Shown here in pieces: positions 1-11,734 of a stretch of 64,000 nucleotides of DNA. Numbering within the stretch: position 1 is the stretch's first letter; every line of letters begins with the position of its first letter. The position numbers and the translations under genes were made by a program. The notes under the pieces were generated by a model. That model was not told the origin of the DNA. It made no database searches and saw nothing but the letters and a program-made list of their open reading frames with translations. Source of the DNA: Levilactobacillus bambusae (GTDB taxonomy: Bacteria > Bacillota > Bacilli > Lactobacillales > Lactobacillaceae); NCBI RefSeq assembly GCF_003124125.1, contig NZ_QCXQ01000002.1, positions 62,001 through 126,000 of the forward strand, given 5' to 3'.

Positions 1-25
1 AGAGGCGAAACAGAAAATAAAGGCT

Positions 26-220
26 GGGACATAAGACGTTCAGGCCATGCCAAATAAGACAAAGGACCAGGTTCGATTGTATTTTGATCGAATTTGGTCC
101 TTTGTCTTATTTGGTTGTGGTCTGTCTTATGTCCCGTAACTACTGGTCCGAAAGCATCCTGCTAAGGATGAAAGGCTTTCGGACCATGCTGCAAGAGCCA
201 TCTAGTGAAGCGAAGCGGAC
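26..220 (+). repeat. Multi-stem intergenic element, copy A
   Basis: Structured non-coding element with a second copy at 23232-23426. The outer arms are GGGACATAAGAC (26-37) and GTCTTATGTCCC (124-135). They enclose a 20-bp perfect stem (50-69 with 95-114) that continues through TTCGAT/ATCGAA. After the outer stem comes CGTAACTACTGG (135-146), then a third helix (144-155 with 175-186) with a small nested hairpin CATCC/GGATG, and finally AAGCGAAGCGGAC (208-220). The unpaired blocks are nearly identical in the two copies while the paired arms differ in sequence and stay complementary. That points to selection on RNA or DNA structure. I do not recognise the family and no ORF lies within it. It sits just past the stop of the UvrA-like gene, where no ordinary terminator is visible. 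Confidence 0.7.
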
Positions 221-247
221 CAATTATTCTAACCCCTTGTTTTAACC

Positions 248-2515
248 TTATTTCATTTGTTCCTTTAGTGCCACGCCAGTCCGTGATCCCGGCGCCTTTA
301 GACTTTCTTCCGGTGTTCCAGCATAACGGATTTGACCACCGTACTTACCGGCATCCGGCCCCATATCAATGAGCCAGTCAGCCTGACTGATTAACGCTAA
401 ATTGTGCTCAATTAGAATGAGGGTGTTGCCTCGATTAACCAGTCCCTCAAAGAGTTCAATAATTCGCTGCGTATCGTTTAGGTGCAGTCCCGTGGTGGGT
501 TCATCCAAGAAGTAAATACTTCCCGTATGATCTAATTCCATCGCCAGCTTCACCCGCTGAACTTCCCCACCCGACAACGTCGTCATGGATTGGTTAAGGT
601 TTAAATAACCCAGACCCACTTGATCCAGCAGGCTCACCTTTTGATAAATTGCTGGGACATCCTTAAAGAAATCGAGTGTCTCACTAATTGAGAGGTTTAA
701 CACCTCAGCAATATCCTTCCCGTGATATTGGTACTGTAAGGCCTCTTGACTATACCGTTTGCCACCGCACAACTCACAAGTTTGAATCACCGGATCCATA
801 AAGGCCATCTCGGTGATCATCACACCCTTCCCCTTACACCGGGGACAGGCACCCTTCCCGTTATAACTAAACAGCTGGGACGATACCCCGTTGGCTTTGC
901 TAAACAGCTTCCGGAGGGGATTCAAAATATTGAGGTAGGTGGCAGGCGTGGACCGAATATTCACACCCACGGCTTCCTGCCGCAAATCAATAAAATCCTG
1001 ATCCGCAACTTTTTGTTTGATCGCATTAACTAACGAACTTTTACCAGAACCCGCTGGGCCGGAAATAATGGTCATGACTCCCCGAGGGACCTTCGTACTA
1101 ACATCAGTTAAGTTATGGGCGGTCACGTGTTCGACTGACAGCCACTTATCAGGCTGACGGGGTTGTCGGAAAACAACCGGTTCCCGGAGCATCTTACCCG
1201 TAATGGTATCGGAGTCCAATAACTCGGGGTAAGTCCCCGTAAACGTCACCCGGCCCCCATCCTGGCCAGCTTTAGGTCCAATTTCCACGATGTAATCCGC
1301 CATTCGAATAATCTCCGGATTATGGTCAACGAGGACAATGGTATTGCCTTGCTCCCTGAGTTTGGTCAGGGACTTCGTTATGAGCTGAATATCATGCGGA
1401 TGCAGTCCCACACTTGGTTCATCCAAGACATAGATCAAATCTGATAAGGAACTGGTTAGAAACTTAGCAATCTTAATCCGTTGGGCTTCCCCACCCGATA
1501 GCGTATCCGTTCCACGATTAAGTGACAAATAGCCGAGACCAATATCAACCAGGGCCTGCACCTTACTTTGAAGTTCACGGACCATTGTCTTGGCTAGTGG
1601 GTCGGTAATTTGACCGAAGAAGTCAAGGACGGACACGAGATCCATTGCGCAGACCTCCGCAATGTTTTTTCCGTTAATCAATCCCTTTAATGAATCCGGG
1701 TTTAGCCGACTTCCGTGACACACGGGACAGACTTCCCGCGTAACGATTTCAGCGAGGGCCGCCTTATGGTGCTGGCCTGAGGCGCTATGCACAATGGACC
1801 GCATCATCCGGGGCACCAAGCCCTCGTACTTGGCAGTCCTAGCCCACTCCTCCGGCGGGTTCTTTAGCTTCTGCCGGGGTGCGTGCATCAATAAGTCATA
1901 CTCGTCTTTAGAGTAGTCCTTAATCTTCTTATCTAAATCAAACAGGCCACTGTGCCCGTATTCGTTCCAACGCCACGTTCCGGGACCAAACCCTGGAAAC
2001 GTCATGGCGCCCTCGTTTAACGACTTATCGGGGTCAATAATCTTACTTTCATCAATTTGATCAATAAACCCTAATCCCTGACACTTCGGACACATCCCCT
2101 GAGGCAGATTGAATGAGAACCATTCGGAATACCCAACCCAAGGTTTGCTTATCCGGGAAAACATTAGCCGCAATACCGAATAAATCCCCGTATAAGTTGC
2201 CAACGTTGAACGCGAGTTGCGCCCAATGGGTTTTTGTTCCACCACAATGGCAACCGGTAAATGGTCAATTTCATCAACGTCCGGCTGCCCGTACTTTGGT
2301 AAATACTGCTGCGTAAAGCTGGGAAACGTTTCGTTTAATTCCCGTCGAGAAACGGCTGCTAAAGTATCAAAGACTAACGAGGATTTACCCGCTCCTGATA
2401 AGCCTGCAAACACCGTTGTTCGGTGCTTTGGAATATCTAAATCAACGTCCTTCAAGTTATTTTCGCGCGCTCCTCGAATACTAATGGTCCCGTCCGAAAA
2501 AAGATCCTGTTTCAT
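248..2515 (-). CDS. UvrA-like ABC ATPase (short UvrA paralog)
   Basis: Twin-nucleotide-binding-domain ABC ATPase of the UvrA family, 755 aa with the start used here (ATG at 2515, preceded by GAGGAGGG; the frame stays open further upstream but without a ribosome binding site). Visible motifs are Walker A GLSGAGKSS near the N-terminus, zinc-finger cysteine pairs CPKC and CPVC, signature LSGGEAQRIKIAKFL, Walker B YVLDEPSVGLHP, then a second half with GPAGSGKSS, CPRC/CELC, LSGGEVQRVKLAMEL and FLDEPTTGLH. Canonical UvrA is about 940 aa. The shorter length fits UvrA2/DrrC-type paralogs, which usually lack the UvrB-binding insertion and are linked to tolerance of DNA-binding drugs. No uvrB is adjacent. 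Family assignment is firm; the drug or damage role is inference. Confidence 0.85.
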   Translation of the reverse strand: MKQDLFSDGTISIRGARENNLKDVDLDIPKHRTTVFAGLSGAGKSSLVFDTLAAVSRRELNETFPSFTQQYLPKYGQPDVDEIDHLPVAIVVEQKPIGRNSRSTLATYTGIYSVLRLMFSRISKPWVGYSEWFSFNLPQGMCPKCQGLGFIDQIDESKIIDPDKSLNEGAMTFPGFGPGTWRWNEYGHSGLFDLDKKIKDYSKDEYDLLMHAPRQKLKNPPEEWARTAKYEGLVPRMMRSIVHSASGQHHKAALAEIVTREVCPVCHGSRLNPDSLKGLINGKNIAEVCAMDLVSVLDFFGQITDPLAKTMVRELQSKVQALVDIGLGYLSLNRGTDTLSGGEAQRIKIAKFLTSSLSDLIYVLDEPSVGLHPHDIQLITKSLTKLREQGNTIVLVDHNPEIIRMADYIVEIGPKAGQDGGRVTFTGTYPELLDSDTITGKMLREPVVFRQPRQPDKWLSVEHVTAHNLTDVSTKVPRGVMTIISGPAGSGKSSLVNAIKQKVADQDFIDLRQEAVGVNIRSTPATYLNILNPLRKLFSKANGVSSQLFSYNGKGACPRCKGKGVMITEMAFMDPVIQTCELCGGKRYSQEALQYQYHGKDIAEVLNLSISETLDFFKDVPAIYQKVSLLDQVGLGYLNLNQSMTTLSGGEVQRVKLAMELDHTGSIYFLDEPTTGLHLNDTQRIIELFEGLVNRGNTLILIEHNLALISQADWLIDMGPDAGKYGGQIRYAGTPEESLKAPGSRTGVALKEQMK

Positions 2516-2616
2516 CCAATCCCTCCTCAAGTTGTCTTCACCAATCCGCCCATAAAAAACGCGGACGATGGGTATAGCATAGATAATTTGCCTGTTAATT
2601 AGCTTCATTATAGGTC

Positions 2617-2663
2617 AAAAGCCCTAGGTAACCTAACATAAGCGTAGGTTTCCTAGGGCTTTT
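2617..2663 (-). terminator. Rho-independent terminator after the RlmCD-type methyltransferase gene
   Basis: Long hairpin with arms around AGCCCTAGG and CCTAGGGCT, flanked on both sides by A/T runs (AAAAGCCC ... GGGCTTTT). It lies in the short gap between the methyltransferase stop and the UvrA-like gene. It should end the leftward transcript and isolate the UvrA-like gene. Confidence 0.8.
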
Positions 2664-2676
2664 CTTCAATCTGATT

Positions 2677-4044
2677 TTAATCCTTTTCTAACACCGTCAC
2701 TGATTCCACGTGTGGCGTTTGTGGGAATTGATCTACCGGTTGAACCGGGCCACTAATGTGGTAGCCCCGGTCCATGAACCGTTGAACATCCCGAACTAAC
2801 GTTGACGGGTTACAACTCACGTACACAATTTTCTTCGGTGCCATATGGGAGGCAGCTTCGATTAACGATTCATCGAGGCCCTTTCGTGGGGGATCAACCA
2901 CGATCACGTCGGGCTTTAACCCGGCTTCTTCCCATGTTTGCATCTGGTCTTCCGCCTTAGCGGTAACAAAGTTGGCATTCGTAATGTGATTCTTTTGGGC
3001 GTTAATCTTAGCATCCTCAATCGCATCAAACACAATGTCGACCCCGTAGACCTGCTGGGCATGTTGGGCGAGGGCCAGTGAAATGGTCCCAATCCCACAG
3101 TAAGCATCAATGACGGTTTCCTGACCCGTTAACCCCGCTTTTTCAATGGCTAAACTGTACAGTTTCTCCGTTTGTTGGGGGTTCACTTGGTAGAAGGACC
3201 GGGGTGAGATCGCAAAGGTTAACCCAAGCAGCTGGTCCTCAATATATCCCTTGCCCCACAGCAGTTTGGTTGATTTTCCCATGATAACGTTCGTCTTCTT
3301 CTGGTTCACGTTTTGCATGATTGAAACGAGTTCCGGAAGCTGTTCTCCCAACTCTTTGACAATTTCATCCACCATCGGAATTTTTTTGGTCCGGGTCACA
3401 AAGACAATCATGAGTTGATGGGAGTAGTAGCCCCGCCGAACCATAATGTTCCGCATCACGCCCTTGTCTTGTAGTTCATCATAGGGCGTAATCATATACT
3501 TTCGTAAGAGATCACGGGCAACAATAATGGCCTCATCAATTTTTGGATCCTGAATATAAAAGTCCTCAATGGGAACGAGGTCGTGGGAATGCTGGCGGTA
3601 AAAGCCCGTTTCCGTCTTACCCTTAACCGAGCGAACGGGAACCTGAGCCTTGTTCCGGTAATGGGTGGGATCTTCCATCCCGATGGTTGGCAACACATCC
3701 ACATCAATCTTCGCCTTGCTGAAGTCTTCGGCTACCTGATGCTGCTTAAATTCAAGCTGCTTGGGGTAGGCTAAGTGTTGCAGGGAGGCAATTCCCGTTT
3801 GAGTATAGGCCTTATCGAGTTCCGGAACCCGGTCAGGCGATGTTTCGGTCCATTCAAGGGCCCGACCAAACGCAAAGTTCTTTTGCACCTTGGTTACCCG
3901 AACCTTAACTTCTTCCCCCGGCAACGTGTTCTCAATAAAGATGGGAAAATCATCAACCTTAGCGACCCCCATTCCCTGGTACGTGAGATCTTGGATTTTA
4001 ACGTTATAATCATTGTTTTTAAATACTGGAACCTGTTTTTTCAT
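2677..4044 (-). CDS. rlmD: 23S rRNA (uracil-C5)-methyltransferase, RlmCD/RumA family
   Basis: S-adenosylmethionine-dependent methyltransferase of 455 aa that makes 5-methyluridine in 23S rRNA. An N-terminal TRAM domain (about residues 8-66) is followed by an RNA-binding region and a C-terminal Rossmann methylase with VIDAYCGIGTIS (SAM binding), VVDPPRKGLD, and the catalytic cysteine in YVSCNPSTLVRD. The linker where many RumA/RlmCD proteins hold the C-x5-C-x2-C of a [4Fe-4S] cluster reads VPELDKAYTQTGIASLQHL, with no cysteines, so this protein probably folds without the cluster. Bacillus RlmCD modifies two sites with one enzyme; whether this one does cannot be read from sequence. Confidence 0.88.
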   Translation of the reverse strand: MKKQVPVFKNNDYNVKIQDLTYQGMGVAKVDDFPIFIENTLPGEEVKVRVTKVQKNFAFGRALEWTETSPDRVPELDKAYTQTGIASLQHLAYPKQLEFKQHQVAEDFSKAKIDVDVLPTIGMEDPTHYRNKAQVPVRSVKGKTETGFYRQHSHDLVPIEDFYIQDPKIDEAIIVARDLLRKYMITPYDELQDKGVMRNIMVRRGYYSHQLMIVFVTRTKKIPMVDEIVKELGEQLPELVSIMQNVNQKKTNVIMGKSTKLLWGKGYIEDQLLGLTFAISPRSFYQVNPQQTEKLYSLAIEKAGLTGQETVIDAYCGIGTISLALAQHAQQVYGVDIVFDAIEDAKINAQKNHITNANFVTAKAEDQMQTWEEAGLKPDVIVVDPPRKGLDESLIEAASHMAPKKIVYVSCNPSTLVRDVQRFMDRGYHISGPVQPVDQFPQTPHVESVTVLEKD

Positions 4045-4132
4045 ATTAACCCCATTTCAAATCACAAAAAAGATTTTACTGTCTTCATGTATCATACAGC
4101 AAAACCTTTTTAAAACAAAATTTATTTAAAAA

Positions 4133-5116
4133 CTACTCTTCCGGCAGCTTTTCGACTTCCTTCATGAACTTTTGTTCCGCCTCCAAAACGTCAGCCTCGG
4201 TAATGGCCGAATCAGGAATATCATCTGTATTGGCATACATCATGATGTGCTGCTTTAAGTTCCGGAAGGTCATCGGGGCATCACCACCGTATTCCCCGTC
4301 CAAATTAATCATCATCCGGTCAGTCGACTTCGCAATCACCTTATTCGTCTTGCGGTAGATCACACGCGGATCGTTAATGTGTTTGCCGTTCAACGCCAAC
4401 ACGATCAAATGCAGCATGTCCACTAAGTTAGCCTGCTTGACGATGATCATCGTGAACTTTCCGTCATCCAAGGAAGCGTCGGGCACAATCTGCTCGAATC
4501 CTCCAATGGAGTTCGTTAGGGCCAGTAAAAACATGGTGGCCTTCCCCTTGTATTCACCACCGTCGTAAACTAGGTCCATATCAATGGGTTTAATCCGCGG
4601 CAACATCTCTGCTCCCTTAACGAGGTAGGCTAAGTAACCAAAAATGGTCTTCATATCCGAAGGCACATCGTAAGTCAATTCCGTCAGTTGGCCCCCACCC
4701 GCAATGTTGATAAAGTAGGATTCGCCGGCCTGACCGATATCCATCTTAACCGTTTGGTTTTTTAACACAATCTTAGCCGCTTCTAACGGATCCTCGCGGG
4801 GAATATGGAGCGCCCGCGCATAGTCATTCGTTGTTCCAGCAGGAATAATGGCCATCCGGGGGCGCTTTGGCAAACCGGCAATTCCGTTAATGACTTCATT
4901 AATGGTTCCGTCGCCACCTGCCGCCACAATAAGTTCAAACCCATCCTTAGCCGCCCGCTCAGCTTCATCCCGGGCCGAATTCGGTTCGGGCGTCGTTGCA
5001 TAAGCACTGGTTTCGTATCCAGCCTGTTCAAAAACATTGAGAATGTCAATCATTTTTGCCTTTAAGAGTTCCCGACCTGACGTCGGATTATAAATGACCC
5101 GTGCCCGTTTTTTCAT
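4133..5116 (-). CDS. dagK: Diacylglycerol kinase (DagK/DgkB-type lipid kinase)
   Basis: Soluble lipid kinase of 327 aa with the DAGK catalytic domain at the N-terminus. The family phosphorylates diacylglycerol to phosphatidic acid, recycling the diacylglycerol left by lipoteichoic acid synthesis. The nucleotide-binding loop AAGGDGTINEVINGIAG and the following PAGTTNDYARAL are present, as is the C-terminal DGEYGGDAPMTF strand region. The ATG at 5116 has AGGGGAGG upstream. It starts 12 bp after gatB stops, which matches the common gatCAB-dagK-rlmCD order of Gram-positive cocci and lactobacilli. The next gene begins 88 bp further on with no clear terminator between them, so co-transcription is likely. 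Confidence 0.92.
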   Translation of the reverse strand: MKKRARVIYNPTSGRELLKAKMIDILNVFEQAGYETSAYATTPEPNSARDEAERAAKDGFELIVAAGGDGTINEVINGIAGLPKRPRMAIIPAGTTNDYARALHIPREDPLEAAKIVLKNQTVKMDIGQAGESYFINIAGGGQLTELTYDVPSDMKTIFGYLAYLVKGAEMLPRIKPIDMDLVYDGGEYKGKATMFLLALTNSIGGFEQIVPDASLDDGKFTMIIVKQANLVDMLHLIVLALNGKHINDPRVIYRKTNKVIAKSTDRMMINLDGEYGGDAPMTFRNLKQHIMMYANTDDIPDSAITEADVLEAEQKFMKEVEKLPEE

Positions 5117-5128
5117 GATGACCTCCCC

Positions 5129-6553
5129 TTATTGTTGCTTCAGCGAGGCCATTAACAATTGGTTAACTACCTTAGGATCAGCCTTACCGTGAGTTTGCTT
5201 CATAATTTGACCCACTAAGAAACCAACGGCCCGATCCTTACCGTTCTTGAAATCTTCAATGGATTGAGCGTTATTGGCTAAAATATCATCAATAATGGGC
5301 TGTAAGACAGCGGGATCTGAAATCTGAACCAGATCGTTCTTCTCGGCGTATTCTTTCGGGTCTTCACCCTTAGTAATTGCCTTAAAGACCTTCTTCGCCA
5401 TCTTAGTTGAAATCGTTCCATCACTAATTAGCCTAATCATTCCCGCTAGGTGAGCGGGTGTTAGATCCGTCTGCTGCAAGTCCACGTGGTTGTCGTTTAA
5501 GAAGGCATTAACGTCTCCCTGCAGGTAATTCGAGGCCATTTTAGCATCGGCACCCTGGGCCACCGTTTCATCAAAGAAGTCGGACATTTCCTTAGTCTGC
5601 GTTAAGACCATGGCATCGTAATCCGTCAGGCCCATGTCTTTAACGTAGCGGTCGCGCCGCTTACCGGGCATTTCTGGCATGGTAGCTGCAAGTTCCTGAA
5701 TCCAGTCATCCCCAATATGCAAAGCAGGTAAATCAGGTTCTGGGAAGTAACGGTAATCATCCGCGCCTTCCTTCACCCGCATTAAAATGGTTGTTCCGGT
5801 CGCTTCGTCGTAGCGCCGGGTTTCCTGCTGAATTCGACCACCAGACATTAAGACTTGCTGCTGCCGTTTTTCTTCGTACGCCAGCCCTTTACGAACGTAG
5901 TTAAAGGAGTTTAAGTTCTTAAGCTCAACCTTAGTCCCGTAAGTATCGGAACCGAGCGGCCGAATTGAGATGTTGACGTCGACCCGCATGGATCCCTCTT
6001 CCATCTTCACATCGGAAATTCCGGTAAACTGAATCCGTTGCCGGAGTGCTTCAAGGTAGGCGTAAGCCTCATCGGGACTCGCAATGTCCGGCTTCGAAAC
6101 GATTTCAATCAGGGGGGTTCCCTGCCGGTTTAAATCAACGAGGGAGTAATTACCAAAGTGACTGTTTTTCCCGGCGTCTTCTTCAATGTGCATTTCTTCA
6201 ATGCCAATTTTTTTAGTTTGACCGTCAACTTCAACTTCAATCCAGCCATCATGCCCAATTGGGGTTTCCGCTTGGGTAATTTGGTAGGCCTTCGGATTAT
6301 CTGGGTAGAAGTAATTTTTCCGATCAAAGTGTTCGTCGGGCGTAACGGTTGCGTGTAAAGCTAACGCTGCCATAATGCCACTTTCGACGACGCCCTTATT
6401 GGTTGTGGGCAAAACACCCGGATAGCCCCAATCAATCACATTGGTGTTAGCATTGGGGTCGTCCCCAAATTCAACCGGTGACGGACTAAAAATTTTCGAA
6501 TTCGTCTTTAACTCAACGTGGACTTCAAGTCCAATGGTTGTCACAAAGTTCAT
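5129..6553 (-). CDS. gatB: Asp/Glu-tRNA(Asn/Gln) amidotransferase subunit B
   Basis: 474-aa GatB, the tRNA-binding and kinase subunit of the GatCAB amidotransferase. It activates mischarged Glu-tRNA(Gln) (and Asp-tRNA(Asn)) with ATP before amidation. The N-terminus [19 protein letters not shown] is the family signature. The middle holds [15 protein letters not shown] and [15 protein letters not shown], and the C-terminal YqeY-like helical tail ends in [12 protein letters not shown]. It follows gatA by 2 bp, so translation is probably coupled. Length matches the family. Confidence 0.97.
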   Translation of the reverse strand: MNFVTTIGLEVHVELKTNSKIFSPSPVEFGDDPNANTNVIDWGYPGVLPTTNKGVVESGIMAALALHATVTPDEHFDRKNYFYPDNPKAYQITQAETPIGHDGWIEVEVDGQTKKIGIEEMHIEEDAGKNSHFGNYSLVDLNRQGTPLIEIVSKPDIASPDEAYAYLEALRQRIQFTGISDVKMEEGSMRVDVNISIRPLGSDTYGTKVELKNLNSFNYVRKGLAYEEKRQQQVLMSGGRIQQETRRYDEATGTTILMRVKEGADDYRYFPEPDLPALHIGDDWIQELAATMPEMPGKRRDRYVKDMGLTDYDAMVLTQTKEMSDFFDETVAQGADAKMASNYLQGDVNAFLNDNHVDLQQTDLTPAHLAGMIRLISDGTISTKMAKKVFKAITKGEDPKEYAEKNDLVQISDPAVLQPIIDDILANNAQSIEDFKNGKDRAVGFLVGQIMKQTHGKADPKVVNQLLMASLKQQ

Positions 6554-6555
6554 GT

Positions 6556-8025
6556 TTAGTTCTGCCCCCCAACTTTTGGTGTTTTTAAGTGAAAGTCGGT
6601 ATTTTGTTCAAAGGTATAGGCTGCTTTATACAGGGTGCCTTCGTCAAACGGCCGACCAATTAATTGCATTCCGACTGGTAGCCCCTGACTGAATCCAGCT
6701 GGGACTGACATTCCTGGTAACCCAACTAAGTTTACGGGTACCGTCAAAATATCATTCATATACATCGTCATGGGGTCGGATACCTCTGACCCTAAGTCGT
6801 AGGCCGTAGTTGGCGCAACCGGGCCTAAAATCATGTCATAATCCTTCAAAATGGCCTTAAAGTCTTGGATCATCAGAGTCCGAACTTGTGCCGCCTTCTT
6901 AAAGTAGGCGTCGTAGAAGCCAGCGGATAACGAGAACGTTCCTAGCATGATCCGTCGTTTGACTTCATCGCCAAACCCTTGCGTCCGCGTTTTAACGTAA
7001 ACGTCATCAAGTGTTTTGACGTCATCAGCCCGGAAGCCATACCGAATCCCATCAAATCGCTGAAGGTTGGATGATGCTTCAGACGAAGAAATGATGTAGT
7101 AGGCGGCCACCCCAAATTCATTGTGGGGTAGAGAAACTTCTTCCACGGTAGCTCCCAATTGCCGGTAGGTTTCGGCAGCGTTTAAGATTGCCTGCTTAAC
7201 GTCTTCGGCAACCCCGTCACCCAAAAATTCCTTTGGCAGCCCAATTTTCATGCCCTTAACGCTGGCACTCTCATCTAAGCCGGCCGCAAAGTTAGGGACG
7301 TCATTCGTTGAACTCGTCATGTCATGGATGTCATGACCAGAAATGGCGGATAGGTAGGTCGCATTATCTTTAACGCCACGGGTCAGGACACCAATTTGGT
7401 CCAAACTCGAGCCAAAGGCAATTAAGCCCCACCGAGAAACCCGGCCATAGGTGGGTTTCATACCAACCACCCCGTTAAAGGCAGCGGGTTGCCGGATGGA
7501 CCCCCCAGTATCTGATCCTAAAGCAGCAAGAACCTCACCGGAGGCCACTGCCGCTGCAGAACCACCCGATGAGCCACCAGGAACCTTCGTATGGTCCCAG
7601 GCATTCTTCGTGGTCTTAAACGCAGAGGTTTCCGTTGATCCCCCCATGGCAAATTCATCCATGTTCGTTTTACCGATGGTAATGGCGTCTAAGTTCGCCA
7701 GTTTGTTGACGACCGTTGCGCTGTAAATCGGCGTGAAGTTTTCGAGCATCCGTGACGCTGCTGTCGTCCTTAACCCGTTAGTCATGATGTTATCCTTGAT
7801 CGCTACTGGAATTCCCGCAAGCGGATTATCCTTATCAATCCCTTGGTCATCAAGTTGCTTAGCCTGTGCTAAAGCGGCCTCTTCGTTTAACGTTAAGAAG
7901 GCGTCCACTTCTGAATCCATTTTTTTGATGTTAGCTAAGGTGTCCTGTGTCAACTCTGTGGCACTCATTTTTTTATCGCTCAGTGCTTGATGAAGGTCAG
8001 CGAGATCCTGGTTTAAATAGGTCAT
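6556..8025 (-). CDS. gatA: Asp/Glu-tRNA(Asn/Gln) amidotransferase subunit A
   Basis: 489-aa amidase-signature protein that frees ammonia from glutamine for the GatCAB complex. The Ser-cisSer-Lys catalytic triad elements are visible: Lys in [10 protein letters not shown], and the serines in [14 protein letters not shown] and [12 protein letters not shown]. It starts directly after the gatC stop codon and ends 2 bp before gatB, a tight operon. Length and motif order are ordinary for the family. Confidence 0.97.
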   Translation of the reverse strand: MTYLNQDLADLHQALSDKKMSATELTQDTLANIKKMDSEVDAFLTLNEEAALAQAKQLDDQGIDKDNPLAGIPVAIKDNIMTNGLRTTAASRMLENFTPIYSATVVNKLANLDAITIGKTNMDEFAMGGSTETSAFKTTKNAWDHTKVPGGSSGGSAAAVASGEVLAALGSDTGGSIRQPAAFNGVVGMKPTYGRVSRWGLIAFGSSLDQIGVLTRGVKDNATYLSAISGHDIHDMTSSTNDVPNFAAGLDESASVKGMKIGLPKEFLGDGVAEDVKQAILNAAETYRQLGATVEEVSLPHNEFGVAAYYIISSSEASSNLQRFDGIRYGFRADDVKTLDDVYVKTRTQGFGDEVKRRIMLGTFSLSAGFYDAYFKKAAQVRTLMIQDFKAILKDYDMILGPVAPTTAYDLGSEVSDPMTMYMNDILTVPVNLVGLPGMSVPAGFSQGLPVGMQLIGRPFDEGTLYKAAYTFEQNTDFHLKTPKVGGQN

Positions 8026-8334
8026 TTAATTTGCCTCGCTTTCGTCAATGATGGCGGGTACCTTAATGTAGTCATCCTGTGTTTCAGGGGCGTTCTTCAG
8101 CAAGGCTGCTTGTTCTCCCCAGTTATCTGCTACATCTTCACGCATGGTATTAAGCTGATCTGTGACACTGCTGGTTGCCGGAACGTTCGTGGTATCTACC
8201 GCGCTTAACGTTTCAAACAGTCCAATTGTTTGATCGAGTTGATCCGTAAAATAATCAAGTTGCGCATCGTTAACTTCTAGTTTCGCCAATGAAGCGACGT
8301 GTTGGACTTGGTCACGATCGATCTGATTTGCCAT
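8026..8334 (-). CDS. gatC: Asp/Glu-tRNA(Asn/Gln) amidotransferase subunit C
   Basis: 102-aa GatC, the small subunit that wraps around and stabilises GatA. The protein begins MANQIDRDQVQHVASLAKLEV, typical of GatC, and ends in the conserved DDYIKVPAIIDE tail. The ATG at 8334 is used because AAGGA lies 7 bases upstream; an in-frame TTG one codon earlier is a poorer choice. It is the first gene of gatCAB and is separated from camS by a strong hairpin terminator. Confidence 0.93.
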   Translation of the reverse strand: MANQIDRDQVQHVASLAKLEVNDAQLDYFTDQLDQTIGLFETLSAVDTTNVPATSSVTDQLNTMREDVADNWGEQAALLKNAPETQDDYIKVPAIIDESEAN

Positions 8335-8462
8335 CAAATTATCCTTCTTTCATCATTTTTGAAGAGCTAAACTCCTCCGAATAAACATACATTGCCATTT
8401 TACCATAACCGTTCCTTTTATAGCCCATAAAAAATTAGGTGGGACCTGGTTTTTAAACAAAA

Positions 8463-8505
8463 GGAACGTTTGGTAGAATCCACTCTGGATTCTACCAAAC
8501 GTTCC
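8463..8505 (-). terminator. Rho-independent terminator after camS
   Basis: Perfect 19-bp inverted repeat (8463-8481 with 8487-8505) with a five-base loop, followed on the minus strand by CTTTTGTTT. It lies between camS and gatC and separates the pcrA-ligA-camS transcript from gatCAB. Confidence 0.85.
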
Positions 8506-8516
8506 CGGATACTCGT

Positions 8517-9665
8517 TTAATAGCTATCAAAAACGTGCGCTTGGAACTTAGATCCATTTTCGCTTCGAGAAAGATAACTTTGGGTTTCACCCGTTGCGGA
8601 AGTCACGGTAATATCTGCGGGAACCTTCGCCGGCAGATACTTTTGGGCGGCTTGCGCAAGGTACTGGGTAAAGCTCGTAATTTCAGTTTGACTATAGAAC
8701 TGCGTCGTTACGTTAACGTGCATTCCCGTTAAGGAACCATTCTCATAGTGAACCTGTGCGGTCACCCCACTCAGATTCGGGAAGAATGAGGTCACCTGAC
8801 TCTTAAAATTAGAGAACGCCGTTTTATCCGCACTCTTTGGCCCGGACTCCCCATTTTCAACGGGAAGGACATAGTTCTTTTGGTTCACGGTGGACCAATT
8901 GTTAATGGTCGTCTGATTGCCCTTGCTTTGGGTGTAAGCGAAGAAGGTTCCCCCGACTAGGCTATCATTTGATGACTGCCGGTAGAGCGCAATGGTAATG
9001 GGAACGTCCTTGAGCGCCTTCTTAGCCCGCAACCGTTTCAACACGGTCTTTGCCGCATCCTTCGCGTAAGCTTCACCCTTCGCCTGAGAAATATTGGTCT
9101 GATAAGTTGCCCCATACTGGGTCTTCTTATAGTAGTCCACGGAATTGACCGCAATCCCAATGGTCATCCCGCTTAACTTCAAGCTTTTACCGGACTGTTT
9201 CATATAATCCTGTTCTTCTAACGCTTGAATGTAGATTGGGTTCCGGGAAGTTGGACTCGTCGACTTATTCTTCTTCGGGTTTAAGCCCGTGGGGTTCGAA
9301 CTGGATTCACGGCCCAACCAGTCCTCAACCGTACTAGAATCTAAGTATTGGCCCTCTTGGAAAACGTAAGACTGCGGGGGATAAATTTTCTTTGACAGGT
9401 TTTGCATGCCGCTTTCAAAGCTCTTAACGTTATAGACGTTACCCGAGTCCTCAGTATTGGTTACCCCACGTGATTTACTGGTGAGGTAGTGACCGTTTTT
9501 AATGACTCCTTCGTAGTCGCCGTTGCTCGTCTGACCCGTCAATGTCGTTCCACTCTTTGAAGTGGTTGCTCCGCCACTTGACGATGTCGAATTACTCAGG
9601 TTTCCACATGCAGCTAAGAACAGTACCGAGACCGCCAAAGCCATGATTGTGCGTAACCGTTTCAC
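8517..9665 (-). CDS. camS: CamS family lipoprotein (sex pheromone cAM373-type precursor)
   Basis: Secreted lipoprotein of 382 aa. The N-terminus KRLRTIMALAVSVLFLAAC is a lipoprotein signal peptide ending in an LAAC lipobox, so the mature protein starts at cysteine and is anchored outside the membrane. A Ser/Thr/Gly-rich linker follows. In enterococci and staphylococci the signal peptide of this family is cut to release pheromone peptides; the cellular role of the main domain is not established. The GTG at 9665 is preceded by GGAGG at 8 bases; the upstream in-frame TTG overlaps that site. It follows ligA by 17 bp, the usual pcrA-ligA-camS order. Confidence 0.9.
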   Translation of the reverse strand: MKRLRTIMALAVSVLFLAACGNLSNSTSSSGGATTSKSGTTLTGQTSNGDYEGVIKNGHYLTSKSRGVTNTEDSGNVYNVKSFESGMQNLSKKIYPPQSYVFQEGQYLDSSTVEDWLGRESSSNPTGLNPKKNKSTSPTSRNPIYIQALEEQDYMKQSGKSLKLSGMTIGIAVNSVDYYKKTQYGATYQTNISQAKGEAYAKDAAKTVLKRLRAKKALKDVPITIALYRQSSNDSLVGGTFFAYTQSKGNQTTINNWSTVNQKNYVLPVENGESGPKSADKTAFSNFKSQVTSFFPNLSGVTAQVHYENGSLTGMHVNVTTQFYSQTEITSFTQYLAQAAQKYLPAKVPADITVTSATGETQSYLSRSENGSKFQAHVFDSY

Positions 9666-9682
9666 AACAATTTCCTCCAAAC

Positions 9683-11734
<2,052 letters not shown>

